Shown in pieces: positions 1 through 8,466 of a stretch of DNA of 27,520 nt. A model generated the notes under the pieces. The model saw nothing but the letters and a program-made list of their open reading frames with translations. It ran no database searches and had not been told where the DNA came from. This stretch comes from Caryophanales bacterium UBA6865 (GTDB taxonomy: Bacteria; Bacillota_I; Bacilli_A; RFN20; CAG-826). Each line of letters begins with the position of its first letter. The stretch's first letter is position 1. Both the position numbers and the translations under genes were made by a program. The stretch covers positions 1-27,520 of the forward strand of contig DKCV01000017.1 in the NCBI GenBank assembly GCA_002449265.1, given 5' to 3'.

Positions 1-100
1 CACATCATTTGAAATAGAACAAGCATGGTAACAACCATGAAAATAACCTAGCGAGTTTTATTAAAGACTTTGTTAGAATATTCAGAAGGTTAAAAAATAT

Positions 101-1084
101 ATGAACATTATCTTATTATCAGGTGGATCAGGGAAAAGGCTATGGCCTCTTTCTAATGATATTAGATCGAAACAGTTTATTCCGTTCTTTAAGAACAAGC
201 AGGGCGCTTATGAATCGATGGTGCAAAGGATGTACCATTCGATTAAACGTATCGATTCTGGCGCGAATATTTTAATCGCGGCAGGAGAAGCGCAAATCCC
301 ATTATTAAAAGAACAGCTTGGCGAAGATGTTCATATCTCAATTGAACCAACAAGAAGAGATACATTCCCTGCAATCACTTTAGCGGTTGCTTATTTACGT
401 GATGTTATGCATGTGAATGAGGATGAATCTACGATTGTTTGCCCCGTTGACCCTTATGTCGATGATGATTATTTTGAAGCGCTTAAGAAATTAGATTCTA
501 TTGTTAACGAGAATAAATCTAATTTATCTTTAATTGGCATTGAGCCAACTGAACCAACTTCTAAATATGGATATATCATTCCTAAAGATAATAAACCAGT
601 AAGTGAAGTACTTCGTTTTACAGAAAAACCAGACATAGAAACCGCAAAAAAATACATTGAGCAAGGTGCTTTGTGGAATGCAGGTATTTTTGGATTTAAG
701 TTAGGGTATATTCTTAATCGCGCGAAGGATTTACTAGGATTTAAGGATTACAAATCGTTCTATGAACATTATGATGCCGCAACTAAAATCAGCGTGGATT
801 ACGCGGTAGTGGAGCATGAATCCAGTATTCGTGTGATGCGATTTAGTGGCCGCTGGGAAGATTTAGGTAGTTGGAATGCGTTTACGGATTTCATGGAAGG
901 ATCAGTATTCGGAAAAGGAATCATTAACGACTGCAAAAACGTTAAAATCGTTAATGAAACAAATACACCGATTGTCATCAATGGATTAAAAGACGTCATC
1001 GTAAGTGCCTCAAAAGACGGCATTTATGTGACAAATGTCGATAAATCCGATGAAATTAAAAAGATATTAGAAGAGAAAAAGTAA
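101..1084 (+). CDS. manC: Mannose-1-phosphate guanylyltransferase-like sugar nucleotidyltransferase
   Basis: Probably makes GDP-mannose from mannose 1-phosphate and GTP in the cytoplasm, a donor for the surface polysaccharide. The 327-residue protein opens with the nucleotidyltransferase loop GGSGKRLWPLS (about residues 8-18). It then shows PTRRDTFPAI, FTEKPD, WNAGIFGF and the late GRWEDLGSWNAF block, all typical of the ManC/GMP family. It has only the transferase domain and a short beta-helix-like tail; the isomerase domain of bifunctional ManC proteins is absent, so mannose 1-phosphate must come from elsewhere. The start ATG has AGAAGG at 84-89, about 11 nt upstream. The gene converges on a glycosyltransferase whose stop is only 6 nt away. 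Another NDP-hexose pyrophosphorylase specificity is possible. Confidence 0.85.
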   Translation: MNIILLSGGSGKRLWPLSNDIRSKQFIPFFKNKQGAYESMVQRMYHSIKRIDSGANILIAAGEAQIPLLKEQLGEDVHISIEPTRRDTFPAITLAVAYLRDVMHVNEDESTIVCPVDPYVDDDYFEALKKLDSIVNENKSNLSLIGIEPTEPTSKYGYIIPKDNKPVSEVLRFTEKPDIETAKKYIEQGALWNAGIFGFKLGYILNRAKDLLGFKDYKSFYEHYDAATKISVDYAVVEHESSIRVMRFSGRWEDLGSWNAFTDFMEGSVFGKGIINDCKNVKIVNETNTPIVINGLKDVIVSASKDGIYVTNVDKSDEIKKILEEKK

Positions 1085-1090
1085 TCGTTT

Positions 1091-2236
1091 TTATTTTGAT
1101 TCGTTAAAGATTTCTAAGACTCTTTTGGTGAAATGCTCTTTTGTGAAATATAGATGCGCTCTATCGTAAGCGCCTTTTGAAAGCTTTTCGTATAGCGCTT
1201 TATCTTCGATGAGCTTTGTGATGTTGCTTGCTAAAGCCTTTGAATCCCTGTTTGGGGCTTCTAAACCGGTTTCGCCATCGATATTCACCCAATTAACGCC
1301 GGAACCAGGAATTACGAAGGTGACGGCAGGTTTTCCAAAATAGAGAGCTTCCGCGAGTGATATGCCATAAGCTTCGTTTCTTGTGATAGAAGGGAATGCG
1401 AAGAAATCAGCAGCGAGCAAATAAGTATTTACGTTATCTTCCGATAATCTTCCTAGCCAAGTGATGTTAGTTAAACCTTTTGCTTTTTCTTTTAATTCTT
1501 CGGTTAAAGGACCAGTGCCAGCGATTAATAATTGAACTTTGTTTTGATCAATAAATTTATCTGCTTCAATAAGGTATTCTAGACCCTTATAAGGGACATG
1601 ACGCCCAAAGAAAAAGCCAATCTTTTTGTTTGGATATTTCGCTTTGATATCTAGGGCATTTTGTTTTTCTTTATCGGTAATAATTAAACGGTTGTCGCCG
1701 ACTCTTAATGGCAAAATTTCGTAGTGTTTATTTTGGTATCTAGGCAAAAAGCTTGTGTTTTTCAGGTAATTAGGGCTAGTAACAACAATGGTGTCCGCCC
1801 GTTCGATTAGTTTTTTCGTTTGCCCATCGAATAGTTTTCGAATGATTTTTTGCTTAATGATGTCACAATGCCAAAAAAGAATAAATTTACCATCAAAATG
1901 GTACTTTTTCATCGCTTTCAATAAGTAGTAAGCGGCATAAGGATTTGGGAAATCAAAATGGATGATATCCGGTTTAAACTTTTCAAAGCATTGGTTGATT
2001 AGTATTCCATATTCTTTTGAGAGTGGTTGAGATGCGATAACCCTTTGCACACCTGCTCGAATTACATGGATATCTTCATAAATCTCATCTTTTGTTTCAG
2101 GTTTGTCGTTATACGCTAAAACGAGTTGGTTTACTGAGTAATCATTATCTCTAATGCTTTCGCAAATATCATGACAGACAGTTTCTATTCCGCCCACATA
2201 AGGTGGGTAACGTTTTGTGATGTGAAGAATGTTCAT
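1091..2236 (-). CDS. Glycosyltransferase, GT4 family (GT-B fold)
   Basis: A cytoplasmic or membrane-associated retaining glycosyltransferase that likely adds one sugar to the lipid-linked repeat. The N-terminus (ITKRYPPYVGGIET, residues 6-19) is the usual GT4 acceptor-domain start with its Gly-Gly loop. The C-terminal half has GRHVPYKGLEYLIEA and then FPSITRNEAYGISLAEAL, which contains the E-x7-E motif that contacts the nucleotide sugar. At 381 residues it has normal family length. It is transcribed leftward and converges with the manC-like gene. A perfect-ended insertion sequence lies only 50 bp upstream of its start, so its original upstream promoter may have been displaced; GATAAT on the minus strand about 15 bp before the ATG could still be a -10. 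Sugar specificity cannot be read from sequence. Confidence 0.88.
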   Translation of the reverse strand: MNILHITKRYPPYVGGIETVCHDICESIRDNDYSVNQLVLAYNDKPETKDEIYEDIHVIRAGVQRVIASQPLSKEYGILINQCFEKFKPDIIHFDFPNPYAAYYLLKAMKKYHFDGKFILFWHCDIIKQKIIRKLFDGQTKKLIERADTIVVTSPNYLKNTSFLPRYQNKHYEILPLRVGDNRLIITDKEKQNALDIKAKYPNKKIGFFFGRHVPYKGLEYLIEADKFIDQNKVQLLIAGTGPLTEELKEKAKGLTNITWLGRLSEDNVNTYLLAADFFAFPSITRNEAYGISLAEALYFGKPAVTFVIPGSGVNWVNIDGETGLEAPNRDSKALASNITKLIEDKALYEKLSKGAYDRAHLYFTKEHFTKRVLEIFNESK

Positions 2237-2277
2237 AGTGGCATAATTATCCGACTTTTGCGACTATTCGTAAACGC

Positions 2278-2286
2278 GACTTAAAA
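2278..2286. repeat. Target-site duplication, left copy (GACTTAAAA)
   Basis: GACTTAAAA directly abuts the left end of the insertion sequence and recurs exactly at 3736-3744 next to its right end. Nine base pairs is within the range made by IS4-family elements. The exact match indicates a fairly recent insertion. Confidence 0.9.
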
Positions 2287-2457
2287 TTTGAGTTTCCCCA
2301 TTTTTAACAATGCCTCAAAAAGGCAGGCGCATTTTTGAATACTTTATAGCCTTAGAGAGGCGTTTTTGCCTATTTCATGCAGGTTGCCTGGCATTTGTGC
2401 TAGATTTTGGTTGTCCAGAAAAAATCCAAAGGCCACAAAGAATGCGAGGCAGCCTCC

Positions 2458-3631
2458 ATGAGCAATTTTAGCAAGTTAATCGACAGATTCGATAGGCTTT
2501 TCTTGTACTACACGGAAAAGGTTATAGGCACATTCGACAAGCCGACGAGAAAGTTTTACATAGATGCCGTATATGGGATACTAAAGGGGCAGAGCGTATT
2601 ACTCAGCGACATCGCGCACGCCCTTTCCGAGAAGATCACACCCAAGAAAACGATAGAGAGAATCTCGAGGTTCCTTTCCAGAGAGTATGACCTGGATTTC
2701 AGGAATGGCTTGCTGTCGCTTGCCATTTCCATGATGCCGAAGAGCGAGCTCAAGGTCTTTTCCGTCGATGACACCGATGTTTCCAAGCCATACGGCAAGT
2801 GCTTCGAATCGCTCGGGAGGGTTAGGGACGCGTCTTCGCCGGACGGGGCGATCGGGAATGGCTACAAGGTGAGCTGCATCACCGCACTAGCCGCATCGAG
2901 CAAGCACCCTATGCCCGTTTACGACGTCTTCCACTCGGAGACGAAACCCGGCTACCTCTCGGCAAACACTTATACGTTTGAAGGGATCGATTTCGTGTCA
3001 TCCCACCGGCAGTATTTCGTCATCAGGGCAAGGAAAAAACAGGAAGATAAGGGTAAAGGTGGGGAAGGCCGGCCTGATCAGCGAGGGAAAGAGGAAGAAG
3101 GGAAAGATACTCATACCCTTTACCTACAAGGGGAGCAAGCTTGTCGCGAAGGCGTCGCATCTCAGGGTGAGGCTGCTTGATGGCAAGGAGTATTTCGCCG
3201 TCTACTGCTACCTTGGCGAATCAAACGAGCCGATGACCCTTCTCACCAATAGGCCAATCAAGTCAAAGTCGGACGTGGTGTCCGTGGTCATGAACTACGT
3301 GTCCAGGTGGAAGATAGAGGAGCAGTTCAGGTTCAAGAAGTGCGGATTCAACTTCGAGGATTTCAGGGTAAGGTCGCTGAACAGGATAAACAACCTGACG
3401 ATGTGCCTTGATGCCGCGATAACCATAATGTCATGCCTGATAGAAGGGAACTCGGAACTGTACCAGCGCCTGATATCTATGTCGAAGCACCTGAAGGGCG
3501 ACGATGCCTACATAAAGTTCTACCAGCTACTTTCCGGGATAAAGACATTGCTGGGCCACAAGGAAACGGGGATAAAGTCAAAGCAGCAGATCGAGCACAG
3601 GGATAAAGTCAAACAGTTGACCCTATTCTAA
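2458..3631 (+). pseudogene. IS4-type DDE transposase, frameshifted and internally shortened
   Basis: Translation from ATG 2458 gives an IS4-like transposase, with a first catalytic Asp region at VDDTDVSKPYG. The frame holds to the A6 run at 3034-3039. The rest (RKIRVKVGKAGL onward) is then read one base further on, and A5 instead of A6 would join the halves as RARKNRKIR. The second frame contains the YREK signature in YVSRWKIEEQFRFKK with exact Y-2-R-3-E-6-K spacing, then ends at 3631. The rejoined product is about 390 residues, shorter than the roughly 430-480 I expect for this group. The usual block around the second catalytic Asp (DRGYD-like) is not visible between NTYTFEGID and FVSSHRQYFVIRA, which suggests an in-frame deletion as well. 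The copy is probably inactive. Confidence 0.85.
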
Positions 3632-3651
3632 TATATTAGAATAGCTTTTTT
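3623..3651 (+). terminator. Transposase terminator: perfect AT-rich palindrome followed by T6
   Basis: Positions 3623-3644 form a perfect 22-bp palindrome (CTATTCTAAT and its complement) that includes the transposase stop codon. It is followed by C and six T residues at 3646-3651. This is an intrinsic terminator layout, though its stem is AT-rich. Confidence 0.65.
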
Positions 3652-3735
3652 GAATGACGCGGCGCGAAGCAACACAGAATGCTCGTAAAAGAAGCAAAAA
3701 AATGATTTTTAGGACGTAAAATGGGGAAACTCAAA

Positions 3736-3744
3736 GACTTAAAA
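3736..3744. repeat. Target-site duplication, right copy (GACTTAAAA)
   Basis: Exact copy of 2278-2286, directly abutting the right inverted repeat of the insertion sequence. Confidence 0.9.
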
Positions 3745-3753
3745 ATATCGTTT

Positions 3754-3781
3754 TTGACACCAGAATAGTAATGTGTTTATT
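3754..3781 (+). promoter_or_regulatory. Sigma-A-like promoter for the 3884 glycosyltransferase operon
   Basis: TTGACA at 3754-3759 is a perfect -35 and lies 16 bp from TTTATT at 3776-3781, a 4/6 match to -10. It lies just outside the insertion sequence, leaves a leader of about 100 nt, and points at the next gene. The -10 is weak, so this is a moderate call. Confidence 0.5.
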
Positions 3782-3883
3782 ATTTCCTCAAGGGAATTAT
3801 TTTTCCTGCAAAACCGAATTAGCATTTACTAAAATGTATTTGGTTCGAGCAAACCACAGAAAGCAAATATTAGGTTCAAAATA

Positions 3884-4933
3884 ATGATAATTGTTGTAGT
3901 TAATAATTACGGTAAAAATTATGATGGGATAGGCGATTATGCTCAAAATGTTTACGAATCAATTGAAAAATCTATCCCGGTGAAAGTATTTACTGCCGAG
4001 ACATCGCCATCGTCAAAATTGAAAAGATTGCTTTCTTTCAAAATGGTTCATGTTTTTGCTCAGCTGCTGAAATACTTAAAAAGAAGTGACACAAAAGTTG
4101 ATTCCATAATTATTGAGTACCCATTTTTAGACTGCAACCCTTTAATAATTGGTAAGATGAAACGACTTTTTAAAATTTGCCAAGAAAAAAGAATACCTGT
4201 TTTTCTTTCTCTTCATGAATATTTTAGGACTAGTAAAATTCGCCAATACATTATTAATGCTATGATTCGATTTTCTGATGTTTTACTTGTCAGCAATAAA
4301 GCAATGGCGGAGCAATTCGAATCGTCCAAAAAAAAGATATATGTACGAGAGATTCCCGCTAACATCGTTAACGAAGGAAAAATTGATTTTGAGGCCAAAG
4401 AGGCTTTTACTTTCGCTTTTTTCGGATTAATTAATAAAGCAAAAGCCATTGATTCATTAGTTGAAGCTTGGAACATTTTTTACGATCAAAATAAAAAAAA
4501 TAATCCAAAACTATTTTTCATAACAGCTTCAGACGTCAATAGTTTAAGCATGAAAGGGTGCGTCAAAATCGTTAACGCTTCTAAGGAAAGAATTAATTCC
4601 ATTTTGTCTAAAACGAGTTTTGGCATATTACCAATTATTCCCGAAATTAACAATACTAATGCCTCATTCAAATGCTTGATGTCTAATGGTTGCGTGACGA
4701 TTGGCCGTTTTGCAAACAATTTCGAATTCCGTGACTGTGGAATTAATATTCCGAATTATTCAGTGGATTCCTTGGTCAAAGGATTTGAATCGGCTATTAA
4801 CCTCTCACCAAAAGCATTAATGACGAAGCAAAGTCTTTGTGTGGAAAAAAGGGGAAGTTTTTCAACTTCTGTAGTTTCTAAAAAGTTGTTTGATATAATT
4901 CAAGACGGCAATAAAGACTATGAAAAAATGTGA
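3884..4933 (+). CDS. Putative glycosyltransferase, GT-B-like
   Basis: A 349-residue cytosolic protein with the layout of a GT-B glycosyltransferase. The N-terminal half begins IIVVVNNYGKNYDGIGDYAQN and includes a HEYFRTSK segment. The C-terminal half begins near residue 168 with FTFAFFGLINKAKAIDSLVEAW, the usual start of the donor-binding domain. The C-terminal E-x7-E motif of GT4 is not obvious, so this is a divergent member and could be partly degenerate or of another GT-B family. The AGG in TTAGGTT is a weak, distant ribosome binding site. Its last 14 nt overlap the next gene, so the two are surely co-transcribed. The donor sugar is unknown. Confidence 0.7.
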   Translation: MIIVVVNNYGKNYDGIGDYAQNVYESIEKSIPVKVFTAETSPSSKLKRLLSFKMVHVFAQLLKYLKRSDTKVDSIIIEYPFLDCNPLIIGKMKRLFKICQEKRIPVFLSLHEYFRTSKIRQYIINAMIRFSDVLLVSNKAMAEQFESSKKKIYVREIPANIVNEGKIDFEAKEAFTFAFFGLINKAKAIDSLVEAWNIFYDQNKKNNPKLFFITASDVNSLSMKGCVKIVNASKERINSILSKTSFGILPIIPEINNTNASFKCLMSNGCVTIGRFANNFEFRDCGINIPNYSVDSLVKGFESAINLSPKALMTKQSLCVEKRGSFSTSVVSKKLFDIIQDGNKDYEKM

Positions 4934-6251
4934 AATTAAAATAAAAAAGAGCAGATCACAGACCCTTTTAAACAAAGTTTTTAGTTTTTTGTGGCCGTTC
5001 CGAGAGACTCTTGGTGGGAGTATATCCGGCTTAAATTTTAAATTCGGGGAGTTATTTGAAATAATTGCCTCTTTTTTCCTTCTATTTAAAAAAAGATATA
5101 AAATCGCGTGCAAAAACCATCAGCGAATTTTGGCTTGTTTGTTTTTGACGCTTGTAGTCACCATAGTCCCAACGCTCATTCATCTTAATACAATTGATAT
5201 TCCCTTTTTCCTAAAGTTTGTCATTAAGAATAGTTTTACTTTTTTCTTCCTTTACATGGTTATTTCTAGACGAAATGTTTTTTCAGATAAAGAAATAAAC
5301 TGCATGATGAAGTTTATTGTCATTATTGAAGTTATATTTGCAGTTTTTCAATACACTTTCAAAATCCACATAAGAGATTTAAAAATAGAACCAATGGGGT
5401 TTCCTCTAACGATTGGTGGTCAAACTTTCCCACGACTATCCGGCACTGCTTCAGAGCCTGGATATCTTGTCCCGATTTTGGCTCCAGCGCTCTATTATTT
5501 TTCTGTTAATTTTAAGAAAAACAAGATATTTTGCATTCTTTCTTATTTACTTTTAGCACTAACACTTTCTGCTTTTGCGATTATTGCTCTTGCTGCTCTC
5601 CTCATTGTTTTTTTTGCACAATCGAAAGGCAAAACAAAGACAATACTTCGGTTTCTTTTTATTACCTTTGCTCTTTTGCTTATTACTCTTTATTTTTCTG
5701 TATCGTCAGTCCAGCGTTATGTAAATTATTTTGTTTCAAAAGCGATGACGTATCTTAATATTTTTGGTGAAAATCAAAGCATTATTAACGCTGATTATTC
5801 GGCATCTGATAGAAATCAGCATTTAAGAAATGCACTTTACATTTTTAATTCTGGATCTTTTTTTGAAAAATTGTTCGGTAGGGGAACTGGCGCATATTCT
5901 TATCTTCAAAAAATTTATAGTCCTAACATTATGGTTGATGGCGTTGAGGAAGCGTACAATTTGTATCTATCAACCTTAACGGATAGAGGCATTATTGGAC
6001 TTATTGTCCTATTGGCACTATTCTATTTTCTATTGCAGGCCGGAACGTCGGATACAGCTTCTAAAGCCCTTAGATTCGGTATTGTGATTCAAATGATTCA
6101 TTATTTTCTAGTTGGCAACATGTGGTTGTACTTTTTATGGTACGAAGCTGCTATTTTGATTTCTTATGAATATTATTTGAAGAGAAAAGAAGATTTATGC
6201 GTTGCAGCAAGCACAATGATGTCAAATTTTCGCAGGCCGCAATTAAATTAG
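4920..6251 (+). CDS. Wzy/O-antigen-polymerase-like integral membrane protein
   Basis: A 443-residue, strongly hydrophobic protein with many predicted membrane helices, for example around CLFLTLVVTIVPTLI, FFFLYMVISR, LLLALTLSAFAIIALAAL and FLFITFALLLITLYFS. A large extracytoplasmic loop (about residues 285-345) contains FGRGTGAYSYL. The segment before it, RLSGTASEPGYLVPILAP, resembles the conserved loop of Wzy-type polymerases (SEPGYL...). The expected role is joining flipped repeat units on the outer face of the membrane. The N-terminal 60 residues are basic and soluble, longer than usual. It overlaps the upstream glycosyltransferase by 14 nt. A second protein of this kind lies at 19198, so one may polymerise and the other ligate or act on a different glycan. 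Confidence 0.75.
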   Translation: MKKCEIKIKKSRSQTLLNKVFSFLWPFRETLGGSISGLNFKFGELFEIIASFFLLFKKRYKIACKNHQRILACLFLTLVVTIVPTLIHLNTIDIPFFLKFVIKNSFTFFFLYMVISRRNVFSDKEINCMMKFIVIIEVIFAVFQYTFKIHIRDLKIEPMGFPLTIGGQTFPRLSGTASEPGYLVPILAPALYYFSVNFKKNKIFCILSYLLLALTLSAFAIIALAALLIVFFAQSKGKTKTILRFLFITFALLLITLYFSVSSVQRYVNYFVSKAMTYLNIFGENQSIINADYSASDRNQHLRNALYIFNSGSFFEKLFGRGTGAYSYLQKIYSPNIMVDGVEEAYNLYLSTLTDRGIIGLIVLLALFYFLLQAGTSDTASKALRFGIVIQMIHYFLVGNMWLYFLWYEAAILISYEYYLKRKEDLCVAASTMMSNFRRPQLN

Positions 6252-6404
6252 CTAAGCGACTTATTTTCCTATGTTTTGCGATGGTGGGAGATTCTAGAGC
6301 CTAATGCGTTATGCTTGCAAAAGCCGATTAAATTATCCGTTTTTTGAGAAAAAGCGTTGTATATAGTAATGCTTCAAAGTGCTATTGCACCTGCAAGAAG
6401 ACAA

Positions 6405-7301
6405 TTATTGAAACGACTCTGCCTTTCCCATTTTCCCTGCTTTGTAATCCTTGAAAGCCTTTTTAATACATCGATCATTGGATTTTGTGAACAAACCTTT
6501 CCAATATTTGATTTTTCTAGTCCAATAAGTAAACGCATAGGCCGTCCAATAGAATTCGCTTTTATAGCGTTTAATAAAGAAAAAACGGTTCCTAGTCATA
6601 TAATAAGTGGATAATAGTGACCCTTCTCCTCCCGTGGACAAAGACACCTTATGATACATTTTCGCTGATGGCTCAAGTTTGATTTTGATTCCTTTCATCT
6701 TTAGTCTCATAACAAAATCTGTATCGTCAAAATACATAAAATAAACGGAATCGAAAAACCCTATTTTTCCAAAAACATCGTTTTTTACTAATAGACAGCA
6801 AGTCGAAGCGTAATCTACATATTCTTTTAATTTCTGTCCTTCGTCCTTCTTTTTTAAATAATGATGTTTTGTTATACCTCTAAATTTGTCAAAACCGCCG
6901 CCTGCATACCAAAAAACATCCTTCTTCGTCCAATAATAAATTAAAGGTGCAACCACATTTTCTTCGTCCAAATTCTTCACCAGATTTTCAATAGTGTTTT
7001 CTTTTAAAATCGTGTCATTGTTTAATAACAAAGTAGCGTCTAATCCGAGTTCGATGGATTTTTTAACACCGACGTTGTTGCCACCTACAACACCAGAGTT
7101 CTCCTTCAAATAGATAGGCACGATACGATCATCTTTAATTGTTTTTAACAATTCCATCGAATTATCTGTAGAAGCGTTGTCCACGACAATTATTTTAAAG
7201 TTTTGGTAAGTTGAATTCAGAATGCTTTCAATACAATCATTTTGATAACTTGCCCCATTGTAGTTAACGATAACGATTCCAATGCTGTATTTCTTTTTCA
7301 T
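6405..7301 (-). CDS. Glycosyltransferase family 2 (rhamnosyltransferase-like)
   Basis: Inverting GT-A glycosyltransferase, 298 residues from the chosen start. The N-terminus has YSIGIVIVNYNGASY, then IIVVDNASTDNSMELL, VVGGNNVGV and the metal-binding region LLLNNDTIL. This set is typical of GT2 enzymes such as rhamnosyltransferases acting with dTDP-rhamnose. A later block (FMYFDDTDFVMRLKMKG) supplies the catalytic base region. I chose ATG 7301 over the upstream start at 7337 because CGGAGA sits 6 nt before it and the family starts there. The gene runs leftward, opposite to the rml genes whose product it may use, and converges on the Wzy-like gene. A rhamnosyl donor is inference from context. 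Confidence 0.85.
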   Translation of the reverse strand: MKKKYSIGIVIVNYNGASYQNDCIESILNSTYQNFKIIVVDNASTDNSMELLKTIKDDRIVPIYLKENSGVVGGNNVGVKKSIELGLDATLLLNNDTILKENTIENLVKNLDEENVVAPLIYYWTKKDVFWYAGGGFDKFRGITKHHYLKKKDEGQKLKEYVDYASTCCLLVKNDVFGKIGFFDSVYFMYFDDTDFVMRLKMKGIKIKLEPSAKMYHKVSLSTGGEGSLLSTYYMTRNRFFFIKRYKSEFYWTAYAFTYWTRKIKYWKGLFTKSNDRCIKKAFKDYKAGKMGKAESFQ

Positions 7302-7512
7302 GCGTTTCTCCGTAATATTTCTTTGATTATTAAGCACATTAGATATTTCAGTAATTCACAAGCCTCTATCTAATCATTTTCAATATCATAGCAAGGCAAA
7401 TGCGTTGTGGTCACGGATTTCTTATTGGCTATCGTTTTTTAATAATCGGCATCGTTTTCACACTTAACTGAAGGGTTATTGGGGAATTCTTATGCAACCT
7501 ATGAGAGAAGTT

Positions 7513-7521
7513 TGGTAAAAT
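7513..7521 (+). promoter_or_regulatory. Extended -10 promoter upstream of rmlA
   Basis: TGGTAAAAT at 7513-7521 is an extended -10 (TG-N-TAAAAT) with no good -35. It leaves a leader of about 50 nt to the rmlA ATG. The 7302-7576 gap otherwise shows nothing I can name. Confidence 0.4.
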
Positions 7522-7576
7522 AGAAGCACATTTTAGATAGATTTTTAATTTTGCTAATAATTTGGGACTTACAACG

Positions 7577-8464
7577 ATGAAAGGTATCATTCTTGCGGGC
7601 GGATCAGGCACCCGCTTATATCCATTAACTAGAGTAACATCAAAACAACTACTTCCTGTTTACGACAAACCAATGATTTTTTATCCGCTTAGCGTTCTAA
7701 TGCTAGCGGGCATAAGAGATATTTTGATTATCAGTACGCCTACCGATACTCCTCGTTTTGAAGAACTTCTTGGAGATGGATCATCTTTTGGCATTCATTT
7801 ATCTTATAAAGTCCAGCCTTCACCCGATGGTCTAGCGCAAGCCTTCATCCTTGGAGAAAAATTTATCGGGGACGAAGCATGCGCTATGGTGCTGGGTGAT
7901 AACATCTTCTATGGAGACGGATTAACCAAGCATCTTCGTAATTCCGTTGAACGTGCCGAAAAGGAAGGGTTAGCGACGATATATGGTTATTTCGTGAATG
8001 ACCCAGAAAGATTCGGTGTTGTCGAAATGGATGAACTTAATCATCCATTACGGATTGTTGAGAAGGACCCACATCCAAAAAGCAATTATGCGGTTACGGG
8101 CTTATATTTCTACCCAAAGGGTGTAGCTAGCAAAGCAAAACTAGTAAAACCATCACCACGTGGAGAATTGGAGATTACTGATCTTAATAATTTATATCTC
8201 CGCGATAAAAAGTTACATGTCACTTTATTGGGCAGAGGATATTCTTGGCTTGATACAGGAACCCATGAATCTTTGTTTGATGCGTCTTTGTTTGTTAAAA
8301 CAGTAGAAGAACATCAGGGCTTAAAAATTTGTTGCCCTGAAGAAATCGCTTATAAAAACGGGTGGATTTCCAAGGAAGAGATATTAAGAGTTGGCAATTC
8401 GATGAGTAAAAACGAATATGGTCAACATTTAATCCGTGTCGCGGAAGGAAAGGTCAAATATTAA
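7577..8464 (+). CDS. rmlA: Glucose-1-phosphate thymidylyltransferase
   Basis: Catalyses dTTP plus glucose 1-phosphate to dTDP-glucose, the first step to dTDP-L-rhamnose. The 295-residue protein carries LAGGSGTRLYPLT at its N-terminus, KPMIFYPLS, the LGDNIFYGDG metal-binding block, and WLDTGTHESL near residue 220; length and motifs are those of RmlA. I chose ATG 7577 (MKGIILAGG) rather than the in-frame TTG at 7562, since the family starts at this Met. No clear Shine-Dalgarno site precedes it. It leads a tight cluster with rmlC 2 nt downstream, then an SDR, rmlB and a glycosyltransferase, all overlapping or nearly so. The whole set reads as one operon. Confidence 0.95.
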   Translation: MKGIILAGGSGTRLYPLTRVTSKQLLPVYDKPMIFYPLSVLMLAGIRDILIISTPTDTPRFEELLGDGSSFGIHLSYKVQPSPDGLAQAFILGEKFIGDEACAMVLGDNIFYGDGLTKHLRNSVERAEKEGLATIYGYFVNDPERFGVVEMDELNHPLRIVEKDPHPKSNYAVTGLYFYPKGVASKAKLVKPSPRGELEITDLNNLYLRDKKLHVTLLGRGYSWLDTGTHESLFDASLFVKTVEEHQGLKICCPEEIAYKNGWISKEEILRVGNSMSKNEYGQHLIRVAEGKVKY

Positions 8465-8466
8465 TT

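Larger units (their letters stand above)
2287..3735 (+). mobile_element. IS4-family (YREK type) insertion sequence, 1449 bp, intact ends
   Basis: The element is bounded by a perfect 18-bp inverted repeat, TTTGAGTTTCCCCATTTT at 2287-2304 and its complement at 3718-3735, and by a perfect 9-bp target duplication. It is clearly richer in G+C than the flanks, a sign of foreign origin. The leader carries small hairpins at 2311-2325 (TGCCT/AGGCA), 2358-2371 (AGGC/GCCT) and 2446-2456, where GAGG, the likely ribosome binding site, pairs with CCTC just before the ATG. That arrangement would limit translation from read-in transcripts, as known for other IS4-group elements. One transposase gene is present but interrupted. 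It sits between the divergent glycosyltransferase genes at 1091 and 3884. Confidence 0.92.

Noticed and set aside
24..39. Terminator before the manC-like gene (CATGGT-aaca-ACCATG)
   Set aside because: Only a 6-bp stem with no T run, and no upstream gene is visible in the window to end.
3030..3045. Programmed -1 ribosomal frameshift in the IS transposase
   Set aside because: The downstream frame is +1 relative to the first, not -1, and the A run is not phased as a slippery heptamer. The missing second-Asp block also argues for decay.
6339..6357. Bidirectional terminator between the convergent 4920 and 6405 genes
   Set aside because: The pairing is nearly all A-T (GTTTTTT against AAAAAGC), too weak to call.
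7562..7576. TTG start for rmlA
   Set aside because: Gives five extra residues (MGLTT) not seen in the family and has no ribosome binding site.
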